In this document: one piece after another, positions 50,741 through 55,522 of the stretch
Layout of the letters: each line of letters opens with the position of its first letter
Numbering within the stretch: position 1 is the stretch's first letter
Origin: an uncultured Prevotella sp.
Lineage (GTDB): Bacteria; Bacteroidota; Bacteroidia; Bacteroidales; Bacteroidaceae
NCBI GenBank assembly: GCA_945873145.1
Contig: CAMCBZ010000016.1
Location: forward strand, 1-55,522
DNA: 55,522 bases
Direction of reading: 5' to 3'
Notes under the pieces: generated by a model
Told to the model about the DNA's origin: nothing
The model's database searches: none
What the model saw: only the letters and a program-made list of their open reading frames with translations
Made by a program: the position numbers and the translations under genes

Positions 50741-52840
50741 TAGCCTGACCTTGCAGCCCACCATCACATTCGTACCATCGACAATCGGACTGTTGAGGTA
50801 ATAGTATTTCGGACGATAGTTCAGCAGGTTGTCGACGGCAAAGGTCAACTTCAGATGTTTGCCAACGCCCATTTGTGCCGACAACTTCCACAGCGTGTAA
50901 GCCGGATAATGCACCGTGATGGTGCCCTCCTCCACTTTATAGTAGTTTTTAAACTCTTGGTTGTCGATACCTGACAGGAAGCGACCGTCAAGAGCCACCA
51001 TTCCATCCAGCAACGTAGAGAAGCGGTGAGTCCAGTCGGCATGTGCCGTCAGGCTGTGCTTGCGTGCAGGCAGGTAGGGGCTGGCGACTTTTTGTCCATC
51101 CTTATGTCCAACCTGCTCATCGACAAAGGCGTAGGACAGCCGGGCGTCGAGACCACAGTTCCACCGCGCACGCGCCGTAGCCTCAAAACCAGCCACATAA
51201 AGCCGGTCGATGTTGACATAAGGCAGTCGCGGCATCGTCTCCGTGGCACTGGCGTAATAAGGATTTCCCGACGTGATCTTATTGGTCACACGATTGCAGT
51301 ATCCTGACAACAGAAAACCGTAGTTACCCTTGACATACTCCACACTGAGGTTGAAGTTATGGCTCACTTCCGGTTTCAGCAGTGGATTGCCCGTGATAGT
51401 CCAAATACCTATCATGTCGAAATCGTAGTATTTTTCTTTCAATGTCGGAGCCCGGAAGCCCATGCCATAGCCGAAGCGCACATTGAGATGGTCGATAGGC
51501 GTATGACGCACACTGAACTTCGGTGTGACGCGCTGGATGTGATGGTCCGAGAAATAGTCATATCGAAGTGCCCCGACAAACTCCCAGCGGCTGTTGAGTT
51601 TCCAGTCAAACTGCGCAAAGGCGTCGATGCTCTGCTGACGGTGTGCCGCATCGAGTTTGGTATTGTTGAGATAGTCGTAGAGATAATCGGCTCCGGCCGT
51701 GAGCACATTGTCGCCGAAGGTATGGTTATAGAGCAGGCGCACGCTGTTCTGCACATTGGAGTAGCTGCGCACGTCGAGGTCTTGCCTGCGCAACCATGTC
51801 GACTTGTCGTACTGGTCAAAACTGTACGAGCCCTCCAAGGCATCATTGTCAGAGAGAGTCCACTGAGCCTTTCCGCCCGCATTGAAGTCGCGATAGCGCT
51901 CCGGCGACTCCACGCTGCGCTTCACCTCACGAAAGAAATAGCCTCCGCGTCCCGTGAGCTTCAGCCTATCCAACGCATGCCAGATGGCTTTGTCGGCAAA
52001 GTTCCAGGTACGGTCGCCGAAGATGGTGGTGATGGTGCGTGCGACAGCCCCGTCAGCACTGTGCACGTCATAGTTGTCTTGCGTCGTCCTGTTCATGTTG
52101 AACACATTGCTCCACCTGCTTCCTCCACCTTGCAGAGCCAGTCCATAGCGCTGCTCGTTGTGTTTGGCGAGACGCACGTCGAGCGTAGCACTGAGTTTCT
52201 TTGCTGCTTCCTTAGTGATAATGTTGATAACGCCACCATTGGCATTGCTGCCGTAGAGTGCCGAGGCAGCTCCTTTGACGATTTCGATATGGTCGACGTT
52301 ATCCATCGCCAGGCGCGTGAAGTCTACGTCGTCCATCGTCTCGCCTGCGAGGCGCTCTCCATCTACAAGGATGAGCACGCTCTGACCGCCAAAGCCCGAG
52401 AAGTTGAGATGCACCATCTGATTCTGCGCAAAGGAGAACTCCACGCCGGGCATCACCTGCTGCAACAAGTCCTTGATGTTGGTGGCGTCGGTCTTCTCGA
52501 TGTCGGCATGACTGATGACCTGCGTGAGCACGGGCGTCTCCATGAGCAGTTTAGGCGAACGGGTTCCCGTGACAACCACCTGCGAGAGTTCTTCTCCAAC
52601 AAGCAGGGAATCGGAGTGAAGCCCGAGATCAAGCTCAAGCCCTCTCCCTAGCCCTCCCCCGGAGGGGAGGGAATGAGCCTCTGTGTCAAGCCCTCTCCCT
52701 AACCCTCCCCCGGAGGGGAGGGAATGAGCCTCAGAGACCACAGCCGAATGAGCCGTGAACAATGAAGCCTTACCGCTAGGCAACGCTTGGATAGCCAATG
52801 GACAGAATAGAGTGATTATCAAGAGCTGACGCTTGTTCAT
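50738..52840 (-). CDS. TonB-dependent receptor, haem/HmuR-like, with repeat-derived N-terminal insert
   Basis: An outer-membrane receptor of 700 residues. Signal peptide about 1-19 (MNKRQLLIITLFCPLAIQA). Residues about 36-69 contain EAHSLPSGGGLGRGL twice in tandem, translated from two copies of the C/G-rich repeat. Then come the TonB box region (LSQVVVTGTRSPK), plug (about 85-220, VDGERLAGETMDDVDF and GAASALYGSNANGGVINIITK) and barrel. FRAP (GMGFRAP) and NPLL (TGNPLLKPE) recall the FRAP/NPxL pair of haem receptors but are not unique to them. The HmuY-like lipoprotein gene lies just upstream on the same strand, which supports haem uptake. The insert lies in the periplasmic tail and probably does not disturb the plug. 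Confidence 0.9.
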   Translation of the reverse strand: MNKRQLLIITLFCPLAIQALPSGKASLFTAHSAVVSEAHSLPSGGGLGRGLDTEAHSLPSGGGLGRGLELDLGLHSDSLLVGEELSQVVVTGTRSPKLLMETPVLTQVISHADIEKTDATNIKDLLQQVMPGVEFSFAQNQMVHLNFSGFGGQSVLILVDGERLAGETMDDVDFTRLAMDNVDHIEIVKGAASALYGSNANGGVINIITKEAAKKLSATLDVRLAKHNEQRYGLALQGGGSRWSNVFNMNRTTQDNYDVHSADGAVARTITTIFGDRTWNFADKAIWHALDRLKLTGRGGYFFREVKRSVESPERYRDFNAGGKAQWTLSDNDALEGSYSFDQYDKSTWLRRQDLDVRSYSNVQNSVRLLYNHTFGDNVLTAGADYLYDYLNNTKLDAAHRQQSIDAFAQFDWKLNSRWEFVGALRYDYFSDHHIQRVTPKFSVRHTPIDHLNVRFGYGMGFRAPTLKEKYYDFDMIGIWTITGNPLLKPEVSHNFNLSVEYVKGNYGFLLSGYCNRVTNKITSGNPYYASATETMPRLPYVNIDRLYVAGFEATARARWNCGLDARLSYAFVDEQVGHKDGQKVASPYLPARKHSLTAHADWTHRFSTLLDGMVALDGRFLSGIDNQEFKNYYKVEEGTITVHYPAYTLWKLSAQMGVGKHLKLTFAVDNLLNYRPKYYYLNSPIVDGTNVMVGCKVRL
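52635..52732 (-). repeat. Two tandem type B repeats inside the receptor coding sequence
   Basis: Copies at 52635-52681 and 52686-52732 (47 bases, one mismatch), repeat period 51 bases, exactly 17 codons. In gene sense they run opposite to the copies that follow stop codons. They are related to 52910-52952 and 52996-53040. Confidence 0.85.
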
Positions 52841-52909
52841 CTTGTTGTATATGATATATCTACTTATCTTTATCTACTTATTTGAATCAAATAATGACTC
52901 GCCTGGGGT

Positions 52910-52986
52910 GTGCTCATTCCCTCCCCCTTGGGGGAGGGCTAGGGTGAGGGCCTGGGGGCCTGAGCGTTAGGGTGAGGGTCTGACTA
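52910..52986 (-). repeat. Type B repeat and partial copy between the HmuY-like and receptor genes
   Basis: A full copy lies at 52910-52952 (plus strand TGCTCATTCCCTCCCCCTTG then GGGGAGGGCTAGGGTGAGGG). A truncated TTAGGGTGAGGGTCTGAC lies at 52968-52985, just beyond the HmuY-like stop. Confidence 0.75.
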
Positions 52987-53820
52987 TCATTTGGTGTGCT
53001 CATTCCCTCCCCCTCGGGGGAGGGCTAGGGTGAGGGCTTTGTAGTTGATTCTCAGCCAGCAGGTGGTGCCCTGGCTGTTCATGTAGTCTTGCAGTTGCAG
53101 GGCGAAGTACTCACCGTCCTTGGTGCGCAGGATCATTACGTGGCTGTTGAGCGCATAGGTGGGCGGAATAGGCGGGATGTTGAAAGCCAGCCATGAGGAG
53201 AGCACCTGATTGATGCGGATGCCCTGATTGCCCATGATGCAGTTGAGCATTTCCGCGCGGTCTACCCACACGTCGCGTTCCGACCATGTGTCGGGCGTGA
53301 ACGTCTTATCGGCAAACGCCTCTGCCTCCTTCGGCACTTCATCCATCGACGTGTATGCCGTCTCGTAGGCACTACCACCGTTGGTGCGCACATTGTCGCG
53401 GTGCACGGCAAAGGTCCAGTGTTCAGGCTCGGGTTGAAGTGCCGTGGGGTTGTAGCCGCGCCGCTCATAGTTGGACATGCCCTTGCCGAAGATGTCGAAC
53501 CAATAGGTGTACATGCCACTGCTGTCACGCATGGCCTCTTTGTCTTCCGTTTGTGGGATCGGCCAAGGCGTGAAGTTGGTCTGCGCCTGCTGCAAGGCTG
53601 CGGCATCGCCTTTGTCGATTAGCTCTTCGAGCGAGTCGAGGTCAATGTAGTACCAGTCGTTCCAACTGGTAGCGTTGATGTAGAGCTGTCCGGCCTTCAC
53701 TTCGGTCGAGCTACCCTTGTCCTCGTCATAGATACCGCCAAAGACGCCGTCGCAGGATGCCGCCAAGGAAAGGCAGCACCCTGCGAGCAGATATATTAAA
53801 AGTCGGTTGATGTGGTTCAC
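52987..53820 (-). CDS. HmuY-like haem-binding lipoprotein
   Basis: A secreted lipoprotein of 277 residues related to the HmuY hemophore, which takes haem from host proteins and passes it to a TonB receptor. Signal peptide with lipobox (SLAASC, Cys23). Family features: NATSWNDWYYIDLDSLE, EPEHWTFAVHRDNVRTNGGSAYETAYTSMDEV, FADKTFTPDTWSERDVWVDRAEML and LRTKDGEYFALQLQDYM. The haem ligands cannot be placed with confidence. The final residues KALTLALPRGGGNEHTK are encoded by a copy of the dispersed C/G-rich repeat (52996-53040), so the natural C-terminus has been replaced. The gene lies between a calycin-like lipoprotein and the receptor on one strand. Confidence 0.88.
   Translation of the reverse strand: MNHINRLLIYLLAGCCLSLAASCDGVFGGIYDEDKGSSTEVKAGQLYINATSWNDWYYIDLDSLEELIDKGDAAALQQAQTNFTPWPIPQTEDKEAMRDSSGMYTYWFDIFGKGMSNYERRGYNPTALQPEPEHWTFAVHRDNVRTNGGSAYETAYTSMDEVPKEAEAFADKTFTPDTWSERDVWVDRAEMLNCIMGNQGIRINQVLSSWLAFNIPPIPPTYALNSHVMILRTKDGEYFALQLQDYMNSQGTTCWLRINYKALTLALPRGGGNEHTK
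52996..53040 (-). repeat. Type B repeat encoding the HmuY-like C-terminus
   Basis: Plus-strand GTGCTCATTCCCTCCCCCTC then GGGGGAGGGCTAGGGTGAGGGC. Read on the minus strand in frame it gives ALTLALPRGGGNEH before the stop codon. Orientation is the usual one relative to the gene. Confidence 0.8.
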
Positions 53821-53838
53821 TAAATATTCGGATAAGGA

Positions 53839-54378
53839 TTACTTCTTACGTGTGCCGGTGAACTCAGCATCCATCTTAAATGGCATTTTGCCATAGGTAT
53901 ATTGCTTGTTGGTGATTTTGATGCTCCCGTCTGCTTGTGGTGTTACTGTGATTGTGCCGGAAGGAATGGAAAAGTCCTTATCCATTGTGGTGGTTTCGCC
54001 TTTAACCATTGTTACATGGGCGGAAAGATTATCAGCCGCATAGTCTTTCGTGAAGGAGAGCGTCTTGGCATCGTAGGGAATGTTCTTAATTGTAAATGTT
54101 CCCTGCGTAATGTTGCCCATCAGGGTATTCTCGTAGGTCTCCGTACCTATTGTCAGGTTGATGGAACCGTCAGCGTTGGCGGTGATAGTGTAGTCGGCAC
54201 TGCTGGTATAGGTCCATTGGCCACCAATTGTCACTTGATCAGTACCAGTGTAGATGCCTGCTGCTTTTTCTGCTGGTGTCTCTGTCTTGTCATCGTCATC
54301 ATCTCCGCAAGCAGTGAATGTTGCGGTTGTAATCACGGCTGCCATAAGGAGCAGCATGAGGGAAAGAAGTTTCTTCAT
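53839..54378 (-). CDS. Calycin-like domain lipoprotein
   Basis: A lipoprotein of 179 residues. Lipobox TFTAC followed by GDDDDDK, an acidic run typical of surface-exported Bacteroidota lipoproteins. The body is beta-rich with a repeating pattern (YTGTDQVTIGGQWTYTSSADYTITANADGSINLTIG, TYENTLMGNITQGTFTIKNI, and GTITVTPQADGSIKITNKQYTYGKMPFKMDAEFTG) like the Bacteroidales calycin-like beta-barrel domain, which binds small hydrophobic ligands. First gene of the haem-uptake-like operon (18 bases before the HmuY-like start), so a role in binding haem or a related ligand is plausible but unproven. Promoter at 54431-54438. Confidence 0.85.
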   Translation of the reverse strand: MKKLLSLMLLLMAAVITTATFTACGDDDDDKTETPAEKAAGIYTGTDQVTIGGQWTYTSSADYTITANADGSINLTIGTETYENTLMGNITQGTFTIKNIPYDAKTLSFTKDYAADNLSAHVTMVKGETTTMDKDFSIPSGTITVTPQADGSIKITNKQYTYGKMPFKMDAEFTGTRKK

Positions 54379-54430
54379 TGTCTTTAAAGTCTTATTTATG
54401 ATTTAATTGTGTGATTCTGTATTACGATTG

Positions 54431-54438
54431 CAAAGTTA
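54431..54438 (-). promoter_or_regulatory. -7 box for the haem-uptake-like operon
   Basis: Minus-strand TAACTTTG, 52 bases upstream of the lipoprotein ATG at 54378. No Fur-like operator was convincingly recognised. Confidence 0.5.
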
Positions 54439-54565
54439 CGGCTTTTCACGGATATTCACAATCCCTACTTATGAGGAAATTTAGGATGCACCCAGTGGGG
54501 CGCTGTGCGGAAAACACCAAATAGAGATACAATTGGAAGCATATATAAGATAAGGTACTCAACTT

Positions 54566-54607
54566 CTTCCATTCTCAATGGGAGATATCTTCCATTCAGA
54601 ATGGAAG
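54566..54607. repeat. Two related 19-base palindromes
   Basis: CTTCCATTCTCAATGGGAG (54566-54584, imperfect) and CTTCCATTCAGAATGGAAG (54589-54607, perfect apart from the central base), 23 bases apart. A GCGCT-ATCTAG-AGCGC hairpin (54682-54697) lies further on. Part of the structured interval between divergent operons. Confidence 0.65.
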
Positions 54608-54838
54608 AAAAACATCCACGAGCAATGTAAGCAAGTCTTTGTGAGTTTAAAAATAGCTGACAAAATCATGTTCGAGAGAAAGCGCTATCTAGAGCGCACG
54701 ACAAGGACTTTTTGAGAGAAAAGCAAGATGAAAACAAGAAAACAGCGGGATGAAATCCACAAAATAGTGAGATGATGAGGTCAGAAAGGCTTTTTCATCG
54801 GGTCAGAAAGGCAGTTTGATGAGACAAAACAACTGAGA

Positions 54839-54870
54839 TGATGAAAAATTCTCTAGAGAATTTTTCATCA
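54839..54870. repeat. 32-bp perfect palindrome sharing a core with 24521-24576
   Basis: Bases 54839-54854 pair exactly with 54855-54870. The centre AATTCTCTAGAGAATT equals that of the 56-bp palindrome. It is followed by AGAAAGGCACTTTGAT, as in the first copy, and preceded by GGTCAGAAAGGC twice (54779-54790 and 54801-54812). Confidence 0.8.
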
Positions 54871-54922
54871 GAAAGGCACTTTGATAAGAGTCCAAAAACG
54901 GCTAAAAAGTTATATCGTTGTT

Positions 54923-55027
54923 AATCAGCGACTTAAGAAAAACGCTCAAAAATCGCAAAAAATCGGGCAAGAGACTGTTTGCTGGCAAAGAACGGCAGGA
55001 AAAGGGCCGTAAAATGTCAGTTTATCC
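54923..55027. repeat. Intergenic homology block, copy 2
   Basis: Corresponds to 24641-24742: GCGACTTA, then CTCAAAAATCGCAAAAA, GGGCCGT and TGTCAGTTT in the same order. It ends about 90 bases before the thiamine receptor promoter. Confidence 0.55.
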
Positions 55028-55116
55028 AACAATTGACACGCCCCATAGGAGGCAGGCATCATGGCATCACCTCAACATTTTTTTTGCAAAAGCTTCTTGG
55101 TTTTCAGATTTCTTTG

Positions 55117-55124
55117 TAACTTTG
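55117..55124 (+). promoter_or_regulatory. -7 box for the TPP-riboswitch transcript
   Basis: TAACTTTG, about 40 bases before the riboswitch aptamer; a TTG at 55097-55099 may belong to the -33 element. Confidence 0.55.
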
Positions 55125-55164
55125 CATTGTGTTTAGCAGCGAAAGCTGTTTGGCACAACACACA

Positions 55165-55247
55165 TTATTGGGGTGCTTGGGCGTTTGCCCTCGCTGAGAT
55201 TATACCCGTTGAACCTGATACGGACAATGCCGACGCAGGGACGAGAT
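55165..55247 (+). ncRNA. Thiamine pyrophosphate riboswitch (THI element)
   Basis: Conserved aptamer segments are in the right order. GGGGTGCT (55170-55177) is followed by a GGGC-GTTT-GCCC variable arm (55179-55190), then GCTGAGAT (55193-55200), TATACCCGTTGAACCTGATA (55201-55220), CGGACAATGCCG and ACGCAGGGA. These are the hallmark CUGAGA, ACC..UUGAACCUGAU and AAUGCC..CGCAGGGA strings of TPP sensors. TPP binding would switch off expression of the receptor that starts at 55317, most probably by translation control or early termination in the 70-base AT-rich leader. Confidence 0.95.
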
Positions 55248-55316
55248 TTTCTTTTCACCTCTTTAATATATATGTGCTTATGGTAAAAAGAAAACTTCTA
55301 ATTATTTCAAACAGTC

Positions 55317-55522
55317 ATGGATAAACACTTATTGATGCTGGCCGCACTCTCTTGTGCCGCCGCCACATCCTGGGCTGCCGACAACGAGCCGGTAGACTCC
55401 ATCCGCACGTATGAGCTCCAAGGCGTACAGGTGACTTCCACCCGCGCCGGAAAGAAGACGCCTATGGCCTTCTCTACGCTCACTCAGAAACAAATCAAAC
55501 AAGTGAACTTCGGACAGGATAT
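55317..55522 (+). CDS. TonB-dependent receptor under TPP control (N-terminal part), probable thiamine transporter
   Basis: The first 68 residues of a gene cut by the window end. A signal peptide (MDKHLLMLAALSCAAATSWA) is followed by a TonB-box region (YELQGVQVTSTRAGKKTP) and the start of a plug (MAFSTLTQKQIKQVNFGQD). The riboswitch directly upstream and the family pattern in Bacteroidota, where a TPP riboswitch precedes an outer-membrane thiamine receptor gene, give the function. The start is the first ATG with a signal peptide after the aptamer. The thiamine assignment is inference from regulation. Confidence 0.88.
   Translation, partial: MDKHLLMLAALSCAAATSWAADNEPVDSIRTYELQGVQVTSTRAGKKTPMAFSTLTQKQIKQVNFGQD

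Noticed and set aside
52635..53040. CRISPR-like array from the cluster of repeats
   Set aside because: Copies are in both orientations, unequally spaced, and partly coding; spacers and cas genes are absent.
55061..55324. 87-residue open frame upstream of the thiamine receptor
   Set aside because: It runs through the TPP riboswitch and promoter; the RNA explanation is far stronger.

Overview
The window is chromosomal DNA from a Bacteroidota bacterium, most probably a fairly GC-rich Prevotellaceae member of the gut or rumen. The evidence is tandem SusC/SusD pairs, a one-protein hybrid two-component regulator, SPII lipoproteins with acidic residues after the cysteine, many -7 boxes of the form TAnnTTTG, and an HmuY-like hemophore. 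No tRNA, rRNA, phage, insertion sequence or CRISPR array was seen.

Region 1 (1-30.9 kb) is a polysaccharide utilisation locus, preceded by the N-terminal end of a divergent membrane protein. It holds two SusC/SusD pairs, a GH2 enzyme and a hybrid sensor/AraC regulator on the plus strand. A three-domain esterase and a GH27/GH28 fusion remnant follow on the minus strand, then a frameshifted PL11 rhamnogalacturonan lyase (plus), and GH115, CE12 and GH51 on the minus strand. PL11 with CE12 points to acetylated rhamnogalacturonan I. GH51, GH2 and GH115 would trim arabinan, galactan or glucuronic-acid-bearing side chains. Two of the backbone or side-chain genes are damaged, so the locus may be decaying or shortened.

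Region 2 (31-41.6 kb) is housekeeping: dnaA, an MCE/MlaD protein, an N-acetylmuramoyl-L-alanine amidase with a SPOR-like tail, folB, the B12-dependent ribonucleotide reductase nrdJ, a nitroreductase, a GNAT-like protein and dinB. Strong bidirectional hairpin terminators separate the convergent pairs.

Region 3 (41.6-50.6 kb) carries a TonB-dependent receptor, a beta-helix lipoprotein and a purple-acid-phosphatase-like enzyme in series. After these come a predicted peptidase that may lack its N-terminus, purN, an HAD phosphatase, and a run of three very small membrane proteins, two of which are tandem 40/41-residue paralogues.

Region 4 (50.6-55.5 kb) is a haem-uptake-like operon on the minus strand (calycin-like lipoprotein, HmuY-like lipoprotein, TonB receptor). 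A repeat-rich intergenic region follows, then a TPP riboswitch in front of a TonB-dependent receptor that runs off the window end, presumably a thiamine transporter.

The most unusual content is non-coding. There is a junction-perfect cloverleaf palindrome after the GH2 gene. Two very long perfect palindromes (56 and 32 bp) share a core and a downstream homologous block. A dispersed C/G-rich hairpin repeat nearly always starts within a few bases of a stop codon in one orientation, and it has also entered coding sequence: twice in tandem and in frame in a TonB receptor, and once as the C-terminus of the HmuY-like protein.
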